A DNA stretch of 64,000 bases, taken from assembly GCF_000787835.1 (NCBI RefSeq), contig NZ_BBPP01000022.1:62001-126000 (forward strand). The letters run 5' to 3'. The stretch's first letter is position 1. Each line of letters starts with the position of its first letter. The notes below the pieces were generated by a model that was given only the letters and a program-made list of their open reading frames with translations, was not told where the DNA came from and did not search any database. The position numbers and the translations under genes were made by a program. Shown one piece after another: positions 42,516 through 55,309 of the stretch. This stretch comes from Streptacidiphilus melanogenes. GTDB lineage: Bacteria > Actinomycetota > Actinomycetes > Streptomycetales > Streptomycetaceae.

Positions 42516-45500
42516 TCAGAGCGAGAACACCTCGTCGACCAGCGCGGCCTGCTCCGCCGCGTGGCGCTTGGCCGAGCCGACCGCCGGGGCCGAGGAGGCC
42601 GGGCGGGCGACGCGACGCAGACGGCCGCGGTCGGCGGAGGGGCCGACGACGACGTCGAGGTGGTCGACCAGGTTGAGCGCGATGAACGGCCAGGCGCCCT
42701 GGTTGGACGGCTCCTCCTGCGCCCAGACGTACTGGACGTTGGTGCCGTAGCGCTTCAGCTCCTCCTGGAGCTCCGCGACCGGGAGCGGGTAGAGGCGCTC
42801 GACGCGGACGATCGCCGTGTCGGTGATGCCGCGCTCGGTGCGGGCCGCCTCCAGGTCGTAGTAGAACTTGCCCGCCGTGATGACGACCTTGCGGACGTTG
42901 GCCGGGTCGACCGTGGTGTCGCCGATGACCGGGCGGAAGCCGCCGGACAGGAACTCCTCGGTCTTGGACGCCGCCGCCTTCAGACGCAGCATCGACTTCG
43001 GGGTGAAGACGATGAGCGGCTTGTGGTGCGGGTTGTGCGTCTGCCAGCGCAGCAGGTGGAAGTAGTTCGACGGCAGCGTCGGCATGGCGACCGTCATGTT
43101 GTTGTCCGCGCACAGCTGCAGGAAGCGCTCCGGGCGGGCGGACGAGTGGTCCGGGCCCTGGCCCTCGTAGCCGTGCGGGAGCAGCAGGGTGACGCCGGAC
43201 GTCTGGCCCCACTTGGTCTCCGAGGAGGAGATGAACTCGTCCACGACGGTGGAGGCGCCGTTGACGAAGTCGCCGAACTGGGCCTCCCACATCACCAGCG
43301 CGTCCGGACGGGCCAGCGAGTAGCCGTACTCGAAGCCCATCGCCGCGTACTCGGACAGCAGCGAGTCGTAGACGGTGTAGCGGGCCTGGTCCTCCGTCAG
43401 GTACAGCAGCGGGGTGTAGTCCTCGGCGGTCTTGTTGTCGACCAGCACCGCGTGGCGCTGACCGAAGGTGCCGCGGCGGCTGTCCTGGCCGGCCAGGCGC
43501 ACCGGGTGGCCCTCCATCAGCAGCGAGCCGATGGCGAGGGTCTCGCCCATGGCCCAGTCGATGGTGCCGTCCTCGACCATGGTGGCGCGGCGCTGCAGCT
43601 GCGGCAGCAGGCGCGGGTGCACGGTCAGCCAGTCCGGCAGGGCGACCTGGGACTCGGCGATGCGCTTGACCATCTCCTGGGAGATGCCCGTCTGCACCGC
43701 GACCGGGAAGGTGGCCTGGGGCCGCTCGGAGACGGCCGGGCTGGGCACCGTCGCCGCCGCGCGGACCTCGGTGAAGACCTTCTCCAGCTGGTCCTGGTAG
43801 TCCTTGAGCGCCTGCTCGGCCTCTTCCAGGGTGATGTCGCCGCGACCGATCAGGCCCTCGGTGTAGAGCTTGCGCACCGAGCGCTTCTTGTCGATCAGCT
43901 CGTACATCAGCGGCTGGGTGAACGACGGGTTGTCGGCCTCGTTGTGACCGCGGCGGCGGTAGCAGATGAGGTCGATCACGACGTCCTTGTGGAACGCCTG
44001 GCGGAACTCGAAGGCGAGCCGCGCGACGCGGACCACGGCCTCCGGGTCGTCGCCGTTCACGTGGAAGATCGGCGCCTCGACCATGCGGGCCACGTCGGTG
44101 CAGTACGTGCTGGACCGCGACGCCGTCGGCGCGGCGGTGAAGCCGACCTGGTTGTTGATGACGACGTGCACGGTGCCGCCGGTGCGGTAGCCGCGCAGCT
44201 GCGACATGTTCAGCGTCTCCGCGACGACGCCCTGGCCGGCGAAGGCCGCGTCGCCGTGGATCTGCAGCGGCAGCACGTCGAACGAGTCGCCGGCCTTGTC
44301 GAGGATGTCCTGCTTGGCGCGGGCGATGCCCTCGACGATCGGGTCGACCGCCTCCAGGTGGGAGGGGTTGGCCGCGAGGGAGACCTTGAGGGTCTCGCCG
44401 TCCAGGCCGGTGAAGGTGCCCTCGGAGCCGAGGTGGTACTTCACGTCGCCGGAGCCGTGCATCGACTTCGGGTCGAGGTTGCCCTCGAACTCGCGGAAGA
44501 TCTGCGCGTAGGACTTGCCGACGATGTTGGCCAGCACGTTCAGGCGGCCGCGGTGGGCCATGCCGATGACGGCCTCTTCGAGGTGCGCCTTGGCGGCCGA
44601 GTCGAGGACGGCGTCCAGCAGCGGGATGACGGACTCGCCGCCCTCCAGCGAGAAGCGCTTCTGGCCGACGTACTTGGTCTGCAGGAAGGTCTCGAACGCC
44701 TCGGCGGCGTTCAGGCGGCGCAGGATGCGCAGCTGCTCCTCGCGCTCCGGACGGTCGGTGCCGCGCTCGACGCGGGCCTGGATCCACCGGCGCTGCTTCG
44801 GGTCCTGGATGTGCATGTACTCGATGCCGACGGTGCGGCAGTACGAGTCGCGCAGCACGCCGAGGATGTCGCGCAGCTTCATCATGGTGTGGCCGGCGAA
44901 GCCGCCCACCGCGAACTCGCGCTCGAGGTCCCACAGCGTCAGGTCGTGCGCCTGGACGTCGAGGTCCGGGTGCTTGCGCTGCTTGTACTCCAGCGGGTCG
45001 GTGTCGGCCATCAGGTGACCGCGCACGCGGAAGGAGTGGATCAGCTCCATCACGCGGGCGGTCTTGTTGACCTCGTTGTCGTGGGTACGGGCGACGTCCG
45101 TGGCCCAGCGCACCGGCTCGTAGGGGATGCGCAGCGACTCGAAGATCTTGTCGTAGAACTCGCCCTTGCCCAGCAGCAGCTGGTGGATCGTGCGCAGGAA
45201 CTCGCCCGACTGGGCGCCCTGGATGACCCGGTGGTCGTACGTCGAGGTCAGCGTCATCACCTTGGAGACGCCCATGGCGGCCAGGGTCTCCTCGGCGGAG
45301 CCCTGGAACTCGGCCGGGTACTCCATCGAACCGACGCCGAGGATGGTGCCCTGTCCGGGCATCAGGCGCGGGACGGAGTGGACGGTGCCGATGCCGCCGG
45401 GGTTGGTCAGCGAGCAGGTGACGCCGGTGAAGTCGTCGACCGTGAGCTTGTTCTGCCGGGCGCGGCGGACGATGTCCTCGTAGGCCTGCCAGAAGCCGAA

Positions 45501-46355
45501 GAAGTCGAGGGTCTCGGCCTTCTTGATGGCCGCGACGACCAGCTGGCGGTCGCCGTTCGGCTTGGTCAGGTCGATCGCCAGGCCGAGGTTGATGTGCTCG
45601 GGCTTGACCAGGAAGGGCTTGCCGTCCTTCTCCTGGAAGCCGTGGTTCATCGCCGGCATCGACTTGATCGCCTGGACCATGGCGTAGCCGATGAGGTGCG
45701 TGAAGGAGACCTTGCCACCGCGGGCGCGCTTCAGGTGGTTGTTGATGACGATGCGGTTGTCGATCAGCAGCTTCGCGGGGACGGCGCGGACGCTGGTCGC
45801 GGTGGGCATCGAGAGCGAGGCGTCCATGTTCGCCACGATCCGGGCGCTCGGGCCCTTCAACGCGACGAGCTCGGGTCCTGACGGGGCCTCGGCGGGGGCG
45901 GTCACAGTGGTGCTGTCCTTAACGGTGTCGGCAGGTTGGGCCGGAGCAGCGGCACGCGGGGTCTGCGTGGGCGCTGCGGGCTTGGGAGTCAGCGGAGCGG
46001 CGGGGGCCGGAGCGGCGGCCGGAGCCTTGGCCGCCGGGGCGGCCGCGGGTGCGGCGGCCGGCGCGGGGACCGCTGCCGCTGCCGGGGCCACGGGCGTCTT
46101 GGGCGCCGCGGTCACGGCGACGGCGGGAGCACCCGGGCTCTGGGTCGCCTGAGCGGGCTGCGCCGTCGGTGCGGTCTGGGTGTGCTTGTAGTCGGCGAAG
46201 AAATCCCACCAGGCCCGGTCGACCGAGTTCGGGTCCTGGAGGTACTGCTGGTAGATCTCGTCCACGAGCCACTCGTTGGGGCCGAACGCGGCTCCCGGGC
46301 CGACCTCGGCCGTAGTGGCAGGTGAGCTGTTCGTGTTTGGGGACTGTGGAGACAC
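42516..46355 (-). CDS. kgd: Fused E2-E1 2-oxoglutarate dehydrogenase/decarboxylase
   Basis: A 1279-residue multifunctional 2-oxoglutarate enzyme of the actinobacterial KGD/OdhA type. Residues about 1-45 form the E1 N-terminal helix, then a long Ala/Pro linker (about 55-170), an E2-like acyltransferase domain whose active site reads [13 protein letters not shown], and an E1 domain with [13 protein letters not shown], the thiamine diphosphate motif around GDAAFAGQG, and [12 protein letters not shown]. It feeds succinyl-CoA into the citric acid cycle with separate E2 and E3 proteins. Starts at the GTG of [11 protein letters not shown]; upstream frame is not coding-like. There is no lipoyl domain, as usual for this class. 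Confidence 0.95.
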   Translation of the reverse strand: MSPQSPNTNSSPATTAEVGPGAAFGPNEWLVDEIYQQYLQDPNSVDRAWWDFFADYKHTQTAPTAQPAQATQSPGAPAVAVTAAPKTPVAPAAAAVPAPAAAPAAAPAAKAPAAAPAPAAPLTPKPAAPTQTPRAAAPAQPADTVKDSTTVTAPAEAPSGPELVALKGPSARIVANMDASLSMPTATSVRAVPAKLLIDNRIVINNHLKRARGGKVSFTHLIGYAMVQAIKSMPAMNHGFQEKDGKPFLVKPEHINLGLAIDLTKPNGDRQLVVAAIKKAETLDFFGFWQAYEDIVRRARQNKLTVDDFTGVTCSLTNPGGIGTVHSVPRLMPGQGTILGVGSMEYPAEFQGSAEETLAAMGVSKVMTLTSTYDHRVIQGAQSGEFLRTIHQLLLGKGEFYDKIFESLRIPYEPVRWATDVARTHDNEVNKTARVMELIHSFRVRGHLMADTDPLEYKQRKHPDLDVQAHDLTLWDLEREFAVGGFAGHTMMKLRDILGVLRDSYCRTVGIEYMHIQDPKQRRWIQARVERGTDRPEREEQLRILRRLNAAEAFETFLQTKYVGQKRFSLEGGESVIPLLDAVLDSAAKAHLEEAVIGMAHRGRLNVLANIVGKSYAQIFREFEGNLDPKSMHGSGDVKYHLGSEGTFTGLDGETLKVSLAANPSHLEAVDPIVEGIARAKQDILDKAGDSFDVLPLQIHGDAAFAGQGVVAETLNMSQLRGYRTGGTVHVVINNQVGFTAAPTASRSSTYCTDVARMVEAPIFHVNGDDPEAVVRVARLAFEFRQAFHKDVVIDLICYRRRGHNEADNPSFTQPLMYELIDKKRSVRKLYTEGLIGRGDITLEEAEQALKDYQDQLEKVFTEVRAAATVPSPAVSERPQATFPVAVQTGISQEMVKRIAESQVALPDWLTVHPRLLPQLQRRATMVEDGTIDWAMGETLAIGSLLMEGHPVRLAGQDSRRGTFGQRHAVLVDNKTAEDYTPLLYLTEDQARYTVYDSLLSEYAAMGFEYGYSLARPDALVMWEAQFGDFVNGASTVVDEFISSSETKWGQTSGVTLLLPHGYEGQGPDHSSARPERFLQLCADNNMTVAMPTLPSNYFHLLRWQTHNPHHKPLIVFTPKSMLRLKAAASKTEEFLSGGFRPVIGDTTVDPANVRKVVITAGKFYYDLEAARTERGITDTAIVRVERLYPLPVAELQEELKRYGTNVQYVWAQEEPSNQGAWPFIALNLVDHLDVVVGPSADRGRLRRVARPASSAPAVGSAKRHAAEQAALVDEVFSL

Positions 46356-46578
46356 GGCGGCAACCGCCCTCTTCCGCTTCCGTGTGGATGGTGGACAGCG
46401 GGTAGTAAGGCTACGCCTCCGCCGCACGTCCGCGCAGGTCCCGCAGACCAAGGGTCGCCCAGATCACAGTCCGGCCGCAAACAATGGCCGGAAACCGAGG
46501 TTAGAACTCGGGCGTGATGGGGGAGAACGAAGGGTTGTTCGTTCGGCCCCCGCCGTCCTTTCCGGCCATTCTTCCGGT

Positions 46579-47733
46579 TCAGGGGTGGCCGTGCGAAACG
46601 ATCGCCGCAGGGCGGCGCGGTCCCGGGAGTTCGACGCGGATCAGACAGCCGAGCGGTGAGTCGGCGACGGCGATCGTCCCCTCGTGCAGCTCGACCGCCC
46701 AGCGTGCGATGGCGAGACCCAGCCCCGTGCCGCCGTCGGAGCCGGGGCCCTGTGCGGTGGCGCTGCTGCCGCGGCCGAAGCGCTCGAAGACCCGCGCGCG
46801 GTCCTCCGGGGAGATGCCGGGCCCCTCGTCGGCCACGTCCACCTGGAGGCCGCCGCCCTGGGCCGGGCGGGCGCGCACGGTGACCGTGCCGTCCTGTGGG
46901 CTGTGGCGGCAGGCGTTGTCGACGAGGTTGGCGACGACCTGGTGCAGCCGCTCCGGGTCGGCGGTGCCGGTGAGTCCGGGGGCGACGTCGAGGCGTAGCG
47001 AGACGTCCGTGCGGCGTTTGCTCGCGCCGCCGGACACGGAGCCGTCCACGGTCAGGCCGCGCAGCACCGCGGCCAGGAACGGCTCGACGTCGAAGGCGCG
47101 CAGCTCCAGCGAGTCCGCGCCGTCGGCCAGCTTGGACAGGTCCAGCAGGTGGGCGACGAGCCGGCCGAGCCGCTCGGTCTGCTCGAGCGCGGCGGCCATG
47201 GTGGCCGGCTCGGGGGTCACCACCCCGTCGACCACGTTCTCCAGCACCGCGCGGAGCGCGGCTATGGGGGTGCGCAGTTCGTGCGAGACGTTGGCGATCA
47301 GCTCGCGGCGCTGCCGGTCGGCGGCGTCGAGGTCGTCGGCCATGGTGTTGAAGGCGTGGGCGAGCTCGCCGACCTCGTCGAGCGAGCGGGTGTGCACGCG
47401 CCGGGTGTAGTCCCCGGCCGCCATGGCCCGCGCGGCCGCCGTCATCTCCCGCAGACCCGAGGTCATGCTGTGCGCGAGGAACTGCGTGACCAGCAGCGAG
47501 GCGATCACGGAGAAGACCATGACCACCCGGATCTGGGTGGACGAGTTCAGCGCCAGCACCACCATCAGCGTGGAGATGCAGACCGAGATCAGCACCACCA
47601 CGTTGAGCTTGGCCTTGACCGAGCGCAGCGGGTCGAGCGGACGCAGCCCCGCCCAGAACCGCTCGGCGCGGGTCACCTCGATGGGCGGTGGCGCGATCGT
47701 GCGGCCCTGTCGGGCGGGGGTGCGGCGGCTCAC
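46579..47733 (-). CDS. Sensor histidine kinase of a two-component system
   Basis: A 384-residue membrane kinase. Two transmembrane helices (about 32-55 and 62-85: LNVVVLISVCISTLMVVLALN and VVMVFSVIASLLVTQFL) with almost no external loop precede a HAMP domain (TSGLREMTAAARAMAAGDYTR), the HisKA box NVSHELRTPIAALRAVLE, and a HATPase domain (NLVDNACRHSP, DEGPGISPE, GGTGLGLAIAR). The short loop suggests it senses a membrane or intracellular signal. The GTG start overlaps the regulator stop (GTGA). Confidence 0.92.
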   Translation of the reverse strand: MSRRTPARQGRTIAPPPIEVTRAERFWAGLRPLDPLRSVKAKLNVVVLISVCISTLMVVLALNSSTQIRVVMVFSVIASLLVTQFLAHSMTSGLREMTAAARAMAAGDYTRRVHTRSLDEVGELAHAFNTMADDLDAADRQRRELIANVSHELRTPIAALRAVLENVVDGVVTPEPATMAAALEQTERLGRLVAHLLDLSKLADGADSLELRAFDVEPFLAAVLRGLTVDGSVSGGASKRRTDVSLRLDVAPGLTGTADPERLHQVVANLVDNACRHSPQDGTVTVRARPAQGGGLQVDVADEGPGISPEDRARVFERFGRGSSATAQGPGSDGGTGLGLAIARWAVELHEGTIAVADSPLGCLIRVELPGPRRPAAIVSHGHP

Positions 47734-48464
47734 GGTGTCGGGGCCTCCAGGGCGTAGCCGACGCCGTGCACGGTGCGGATCCAGGCGGCGCCGATCTTCC
47801 GGCGCAGCGCCTTGACGTGGCTGTCGACGGTGCGGGTGCCGGACGCGTCGGTCCAGTCCCACACCTCGGCCAGCAGCTGCTCGCGGGTGAGCACCGCGCG
47901 CGGCTGCTGCGCCAGGCAGACCAGCAGGTCGAACTCGGTCGGGGTCAGGTGCACGTCGTCGCCGGAGACCCGGACGCGGCGCTGCACGTGGTCGATCTCC
48001 AGCTCACCGAGACGCAGCGTGCCGCCGGCGGGCGCCCGGGCCGCGAGCTGCGCGCGCTCGACGCGGCGCAGCAGCACGTTGACCCGGGCCGCGAGCTCGC
48101 GCATGGAGAAGGGCTTGGTCATGTAGTCGTCCGCGCCGACGCCGAGTCCGACCAGCATGTCGGTCTCGTCGTCACGCGCGGTGAGCATCAGCACGGGCAC
48201 CGGGCGCTGCGCCTGGATGCGGCGACAGACCTCCAGCCCGTCGAAGCCGGGCAGCATCACGTCGAGCACGACCAGGTCGGGCTGCCAGGTCTGGAAGCAG
48301 TCCACCGCCGTCGGGCCGTCGTGCGAGACCGCCACGCGGAAGCCCTCGGCGCCGAGACGCGCCGCGATCGACTCGGCGATCGTCGGCTCGTCCTCCACAA
48401 CCAGGACTCTGCGCTGGTTTCCCAGGCCATTGTTTGTCTGCTGCTGTACATCCGTCACGGTCAC
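47730..48464 (-). CDS. OmpR-family response regulator
   Basis: A 244-residue regulator. The receiver domain has VVEDEPTIAE (acidic pocket), the phosphoacceptor Asp in LVVLDVMLPGFDG, the LTA switch and the KPF lysine (DYMTKPFSMREL). A winged-helix output follows (LTPTEFDLLVCLAQQ and RTVDSHVKALRRKIG, then VHGVGYALE). It starts at GTG and is translationally coupled to the kinase. In S. coelicolor the equivalent pair lies next to kgd, from memory. Targets are unknown. Confidence 0.93.
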   Translation of the reverse strand: MTVTDVQQQTNNGLGNQRRVLVVEDEPTIAESIAARLGAEGFRVAVSHDGPTAVDCFQTWQPDLVVLDVMLPGFDGLEVCRRIQAQRPVPVLMLTARDDETDMLVGLGVGADDYMTKPFSMRELAARVNVLLRRVERAQLAARAPAGGTLRLGELEIDHVQRRVRVSGDDVHLTPTEFDLLVCLAQQPRAVLTREQLLAEVWDWTDASGTRTVDSHVKALRRKIGAAWIRTVHGVGYALEAPTP

Positions 48465-48676
48465 GCCACCGCCCCCAGGGCCTCGCGTTCTCCGGCCCGA
48501 GCTTGTTCAGGCCTTCCGGGTCGTACGGTTCGTACGGTGCCCCCGCCCCTTCCCTTTCAGTCCGCTACTTTGCCGCCGTTCGGCAGCGTAGGGACAGGGC
48601 GGCCGCTGTGGTGGGCCGACGTCGGATAAACCGACCCTTCGGGGGGTGGCACGGGCAGGACCATACCGTGAGTAAC

Positions 48677-49387
48677 CTAGCCGCGCGAGGACAGGTACAC
48701 GACATCGGGAACCCCTCGTTCCACATGTACCGGTACCTCTATCACCTCAATTCGGGCGAATCGGGCGCGGAGTCGGGCTTCGAAAGCGGGGGAATGTGCC
48801 GCGCTCCACACTGCGAGCACCCCGCCGTCGGCGAGGGTCCGCGTCAGCAGGTCCAGGCCCGCGCCTGAGTAGAGCGAGTCGTTCGAATCGGTGACGGTCC
48901 AGTCCGGCCCGTTGTCGATGTCGAGGCAGAGCGCGTCGTAGCGGTCCCCGGTGGTTCGCAGGTGTTCCAGCAGGTCCGCGTGCACGATCTCGGTCCGCGG
49001 ATCGGCGTGGCCGGTGCCCGCGAACGCGGCGAGCGGGGCCTCGTCGCGGGTGTGCCAGTCGATGATCGCCCGTTCCCGCTCGACGACGGTGATCCGTCCG
49101 GGCCGCCGGTCCTGCGCGGCCTCCGCGAGCGAGAAGCCGACACCGAGCCCGCCGATCAGCAGGTGCGCTCCGCGTGCGCCGTCGAGGGCGTCCAGGGCGG
49201 CGCTGACCAGCAGTCGCTCGGAACGCCCGTCGGAGGTGTCCATCAGGAACGTCCCGTTGGCGATGATCTCGAAGTGCGCGCCGCGACGGCGCAGGGCGAC
49301 CTCGCCGAACGGACCTTCGCGACGGTCGAGCAGTTCGGGCGTGTCGGAGTGCTGGACGGGCGGCGTGTCGGCGTGAGGGGTGGACAT
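48677..49387 (-). CDS. Spermidine synthase-like methyltransferase-fold protein
   Basis: A 236-residue protein with a Rossmann-type fold: [17 protein letters not shown] (nucleoside-binding glycine loop), [14 protein letters not shown] (acidic end of strand 2), [14 protein letters not shown] and [11 protein letters not shown]. It lacks the N-terminal beta-barrel domain and part of the catalytic loop of true spermidine synthases, so it may be a methyltransferase or a degenerate homologue. CACGAT sits 7 nt before the ATG, a near -10 element of the kind seen at other leaderless genes here. Confidence 0.8.
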   Translation of the reverse strand: MSTPHADTPPVQHSDTPELLDRREGPFGEVALRRRGAHFEIIANGTFLMDTSDGRSERLLVSAALDALDGARGAHLLIGGLGVGFSLAEAAQDRRPGRITVVERERAIIDWHTRDEAPLAAFAGTGHADPRTEIVHADLLEHLRTTGDRYDALCLDIDNGPDWTVTDSNDSLYSGAGLDLLTRTLADGGVLAVWSAAHSPAFEARLRARFARIEVIEVPVHVERGVPDVVYLSSRG

Positions 49388-49469
49388 GGGCACCATCGTG
49401 CCCGAGCCGGAGGAAGGCGCCGCAGGAAATCGATGGCCCGGTCCGGCGTGGGGGAGCAGGCTGCCGCGC

Positions 49470-50204
49470 ATGACCTTCTCCGTGATCGCACATGACCCGG
49501 TGAGCGGATGGACCGGGGTCGCGGTGGCGAGCTGCGTCCTGGCCGTGGGCGCGCGGGTCGCCACGGCCAGGCGGGGCGTCGGCGTCGCGGTCGGCCAGGC
49601 CTCCTCACCACTGTGGCACCGGGAAGCGGTGCTCGACCTGCTGGCGCGGGGCGCGGCCCCGAAGGAGGCGGTGGCGGCGGTGGCCGCCCTGCCGGACGCG
49701 GACGACCGGCAGCTCGCCGTGGTCGACGCGAGCGGCCGCGTCGCCGCGTGGACGGGGCCGGGCTGCGACGGCGAAGCCGGTCACCGCCTCGGCGAACACG
49801 TCTCGGTCCAGGGCAACACCCTGGCGGACGGCGTGGTCGACGCGCTGTGGGCGGGGTGGACGGTGAACCCCGCGGAGCCGCTGGCGGAACGCCTGCTCGC
49901 GGCGCTGGCGGCAGGCGAGGCGGCAGGCGGGGACCGGCGCGGACGCCAGTCGGCGGCGCTGTTCGTCGTCGGCGGCGACGAGCCGGTCGACCTGCGCGTG
50001 GACGATGCGGAGGCGCCGGTGGCCGAGCTCGGCCGGCTGCTGACCGTGGACCGCGCGCACCGGCTGTTCCGCGAGGCCTACGGCTGCTGGCGGAAGGGCG
50101 ATGCGGGCGAGGCCGTGCCGCTGCTGCGCCGGGCGCAGGAGCTCGCCCCGGGCGACGGGCTCATCGCCGCCTGGGCGCCCCGGATCCTCGGCGTCGAGGA
50201 CTGA
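49470..50204 (+). CDS. DUF1028 (Ntn-hydrolase-like) protein
   Basis: A 244-residue protein starting [21 protein letters not shown], the DUF1028 signature, with [10 protein letters not shown] and [10 protein letters not shown] further on. DUF1028 proteins have an N-terminal-nucleophile-type fold. The C-terminal 40 residues ([20 protein letters not shown]) resemble half a tetratricopeptide repeat. Function unknown. It is divergent from the spermidine-synthase-like gene. Confidence 0.85.
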   Translation: MTFSVIAHDPVSGWTGVAVASCVLAVGARVATARRGVGVAVGQASSPLWHREAVLDLLARGAAPKEAVAAVAALPDADDRQLAVVDASGRVAAWTGPGCDGEAGHRLGEHVSVQGNTLADGVVDALWAGWTVNPAEPLAERLLAALAAGEAAGGDRRGRQSAALFVVGGDEPVDLRVDDAEAPVAELGRLLTVDRAHRLFREAYGCWRKGDAGEAVPLLRRAQELAPGDGLIAAWAPRILGVED

Positions 50205-50251
50205 TCGCTCACAGCGAACAGTGAGCGGGGAACATTATCGGGGTCATGAAC

Positions 50252-50272
50252 CTTTAGTCCGTGTAACTCAAC
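50252..50272. promoter_or_regulatory. HAIR element (HspR operator) upstream of lon
   Basis: CTTTAGT, 7 nt, ACTCAAC matches the HspR consensus CTTGAGT-N7-ACTCAAG at 12 of 14 bases and ends 21 nt before the lon ATG. Repression of lon by HspR is known in Streptomyces. Confidence 0.85.
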
Positions 50273-50293
50273 TTGCATGACCGGGGAGAAATC

Positions 50294-52741
<2,448 letters not shown>

Positions 52742-52863
52742 GCCGCACGTCGGCTCCCGCCTGACGTCGCACCGTCCCAGGGGCGTGGGGCTGTGCTCGA
52801 TTCGCGGCTCCGCCGCGGGGGCGCGACCGGTCTCGGTTTCGCTCCCGCCCGACGTTGCACGAC

Positions 52864-52970
52864 CCAGGGCGCGGGGCACTGCGCGACAAGCCACCGGCGA
52901 GCGGATGGTCCTCAACGAACAGGGCCATCCGCCTGTCGCCGGTTTCTCGCGCGGTTCCCCGCGCCCCTGG
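52864..52970. repeat. Intergenic palindromic element, copy D
   Basis: The best-preserved copy. Left arm CCAGGGCGCGGGG and right arm CCCCGCGCCCCTGG enclose a second inner palindrome (CCGGCGAGCGGATGGTCCT against AGGGCCATCCGC, GTCGCCGG), together a nested hairpin of about 107 nt. A truncated left end of another copy (CCAGGGGCGTGGGGCTGTGC) lies at about 52777-52796. The whole 251-nt gap between lon and the VOC gene is made of this material. Confidence 0.75.
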
Positions 52971-52992
52971 CGTGCTGCAACTGACCCGTGGG

Positions 52993-53715
52993 CTAGAGGC
53001 GGCCCGTCGCCGGGTTGCGGGCCGTGAGGCAGTAGGTGCCGCCCGCCGGGTCGCGCATGACGGTCCAGTGGCCGTGTTCGGCGACGAGCGTCGCCCCCAG
53101 CTGCTCGTGCTCCTCCCGCGTGGCGCTTCGGTCCGTGCAGGCGAAGTCGAGGTGCGCGCTGGTCGGGCGGGGTTCGTCGAGGCGGTGCAGGAGGAGCCGG
53201 AACGGCAGGTCCGCCGGGGACTGAACGACCCGGAACTCGGGGCGGGAGCCCCGGTCCACCGTCCAGCCGGTGAGCTCGGTCCAGAACTCGATCTCCGCCT
53301 CGTAGGCCTCGGCCGGGATGTCGATCGCGATCTGGTCCAGCCGTGTGCCTGCGACGACCGGCGGGCGGCGGTACTCGCGGTGCCAGGGGACCACGCAGAA
53401 CAGCTGGCCGGCCGGCGAGCGCAGGACGAGCCACGAGCCGTGCTCCGCGACCACCTCCGCGCCCAGCGCCACCGCGTCGTCCGCAAGGGCACGCGGACGC
53501 TCGACCGCCAGGTCGAAGTGGCTGCCGTTGCCCTCGTGCACGCCCTGCAGCTTCAGGCAGGCGTCCTCGCCGCCGCTCGGCAGGAACGTCGCGAACTCGC
53601 CGTCCTCCCCGCGCGGCGCGGACAGTGAGGTGTCCGTCACCGCCGTCCAGAACGCGGCGGCCGCCGCCATGCGGTCACGAGGCCGGTCCACGAACGCGTA
53701 CACCCAGCGGATCAT
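52993..53715 (-). CDS. VOC-family protein with two glyoxalase-like domains
   Basis: A 240-residue protein with two related halves (about 1-118 and 119-240), each with FWTxxTG/D and a SWLVLRSPAGQLFCVV or HWTVMRDPAGGTYCLT ending. Each half is a glyoxalase/bleomycin-resistance-type module. Metal ligands are not fully clear; His in SHFDLAV and AHLDFAC are candidates. The role (resistance, dioxygenase or isomerase) is unknown. The ATG at 53715 lies 7 nt after a TACGCT -10 element. Confidence 0.85.
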   Translation of the reverse strand: MIRWVYAFVDRPRDRMAAAAAFWTAVTDTSLSAPRGEDGEFATFLPSGGEDACLKLQGVHEGNGSHFDLAVERPRALADDAVALGAEVVAEHGSWLVLRSPAGQLFCVVPWHREYRRPPVVAGTRLDQIAIDIPAEAYEAEIEFWTELTGWTVDRGSRPEFRVVQSPADLPFRLLLHRLDEPRPTSAHLDFACTDRSATREEHEQLGATLVAEHGHWTVMRDPAGGTYCLTARNPATGRL

Positions 53716-53722
53716 GGCTCGC

Positions 53723-53728
53723 AGCGTA
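53723..53728 (-). promoter_or_regulatory. -10 element of the VOC gene
   Basis: TACGCT (minus strand) ends 7 nt before the ATG at 53715. Confidence 0.5.
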
Positions 53729-53853
53729 GCCTGCGTCACACCTGTCACGCGCGGAGAACCGGAGCGCTCGCAGACGCGTTCCCCACCTTGAGACCGGACC
53801 TGCGACAATGCCACGGTTCTCGGAACGTCGGTGAAGTGTTGGGTGGGCAGAAG

Positions 53854-55302
53854 ATGGGCGCACGGAGCTCGCGGAGCGCTGCCGTGGAGGTTGCACCGGG
53901 GGCGAAGCGCAGGCGGAATCTCGAACTGTTCCTGCTGCTCTTCGCCGTCGTCGTGTGCGGCTTCGCCAAGGCCGCCGCTGACCTGGGCCTGACCGGGAAG
54001 CTGTCCAGCGGCTTCGTGGTCGACGTGCTCGGGCTCGGGCTGCTCGCGATGGCCGCGCACCTGGTGGTGCGGCGCTGGGCGCCGTACGCGGACCCGCTGA
54101 TCCTGCCGCTGGCGGTGGTCCTCACCGGAATCGGCCTGGTGCTGATCGACCGGCTCGACCAGTCGTACATCAAGGTCTACGGCTCGACCGCCGCCGCACC
54201 GAACCAGGTGATGTGGACGGTCATAGCCGTCGTCGTCTTCGCGGCCGTGATCGTTCTGGTCAAGCACCACCGGGTGCTCTCCCGGTACACCTACCTCCTG
54301 ATGGCGGTCTCGCTGGTCGCTCTGGTCGCGCCGGCCTTCTTCTCCGGCGACCAGTACGGCGCGCGCCGGTGGATCCACCTGGGTCCGCTGTCGTTCCAGC
54401 CGGGCGAGTTCACCAAGCTTGCGATCATCGTCTTCTTCGCCAGCTATCTGATGGCCAACCGGGACGCACTGGCCCTGGTGGGCCGTAGGTTCATGGGCAT
54501 CGCGCTGCCGCGCGGCCGCAACATGGGCCCGATCCTGGTGGTCTGGGCGGTCAGCCTGGTCGTCCTCGTCTTCGAGTCCGACCTCGGCACCTCGCTGATC
54601 TTCTTCGGCGCGTTCATCATCATGCTGTACGTCGCCACCGAGCGGACCGGATGGGTCGTCCTCGGTGGCCTGATGGCGGTGGGCGGCGCGGTCGCGGCCG
54701 GCACCCTGGTGACGCACGTCAAGTACCGCGTCAACAACTGGCTCGACCCGATGGCGGCCTACCAGCCGAACCCGCCGACCGGTTCCTCGCCGCAGCTCGC
54801 CGAGTCGCTCTTCAGCCTCGGCCACGGCGGTCTGCTCGGTACCGGGCTGGGCCGGGGTGACTCCTGGTTGATCGCCTTCGCCGGCCGCAGCGACTGGATC
54901 CTCGCCACCGTCGGCGAGGAGCTGGGCACCGCCGGGATCATGGTCGTCCTGGTGCTCTACCTGATGCTGGGCCAGCGCGGCATGCGCACGGCGGTCCGGC
55001 TGACCGACCCCTTCGGCAAGCTGCTCGCGGCGGGCCTCGCGGCCGCCCTCGTGCTGCAGGTCTTCGTCGTCGGCGGCGGTGTGCTGGGCCTGATCCCGCA
55101 GACCGGTAAGGCGCTGCCGTTCCTCGCCCAGGGCGGTTCCTCCACGGTGGCCAACTGGTTGATGATCGCCCTGCTGATCAAGCTGAGCGACGCCTCCGGC
55201 CGCGCCGAGATGGAGCCCAAGCCGGACCCGAACGAGACCCTGACCATCTCCGCAGAGGAGATCGCCCGCGCCCAGGCCGAGATGGAGCAGACGGGCAACT
55301 GA
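53854..55302 (+). CDS. FtsW/RodA/SpoVE-family peptidoglycan polymerase
   Basis: A 482-residue SEDS protein with about 10-12 transmembrane helices. Family landmarks are YGARRWIHLGPLSFQPGEFTKLA, ESDLGTSLIFFGAF (catalytic Asp), the LDPMAAYQ loop, GLGRGDSWLIAFAGRSDWILATVGEELG, and FLAQGGSSTVANW near the end. It polymerises lipid II glycan chains with a cognate class B penicillin-binding protein. No PBP gene is adjacent in the window, unlike the dcw and pknAB-type clusters. ATG 53854 was preferred over upstream starts because the charged N-terminus begins there. Confidence 0.92.
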   Translation: MGARSSRSAAVEVAPGAKRRRNLELFLLLFAVVVCGFAKAAADLGLTGKLSSGFVVDVLGLGLLAMAAHLVVRRWAPYADPLILPLAVVLTGIGLVLIDRLDQSYIKVYGSTAAAPNQVMWTVIAVVVFAAVIVLVKHHRVLSRYTYLLMAVSLVALVAPAFFSGDQYGARRWIHLGPLSFQPGEFTKLAIIVFFASYLMANRDALALVGRRFMGIALPRGRNMGPILVVWAVSLVVLVFESDLGTSLIFFGAFIIMLYVATERTGWVVLGGLMAVGGAVAAGTLVTHVKYRVNNWLDPMAAYQPNPPTGSSPQLAESLFSLGHGGLLGTGLGRGDSWLIAFAGRSDWILATVGEELGTAGIMVVLVLYLMLGQRGMRTAVRLTDPFGKLLAAGLAAALVLQVFVVGGGVLGLIPQTGKALPFLAQGGSSTVANWLMIALLIKLSDASGRAEMEPKPDPNETLTISAEEIARAQAEMEQTGN

Positions 55303-55309
55303 GCCACCC

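Noticed and set aside
42561-45881. A 1106-residue plus-strand frame opposite kgd
   Set aside because: Antisense shadow; kgd on the minus strand has complete catalytic motifs and the opposite frame has none.
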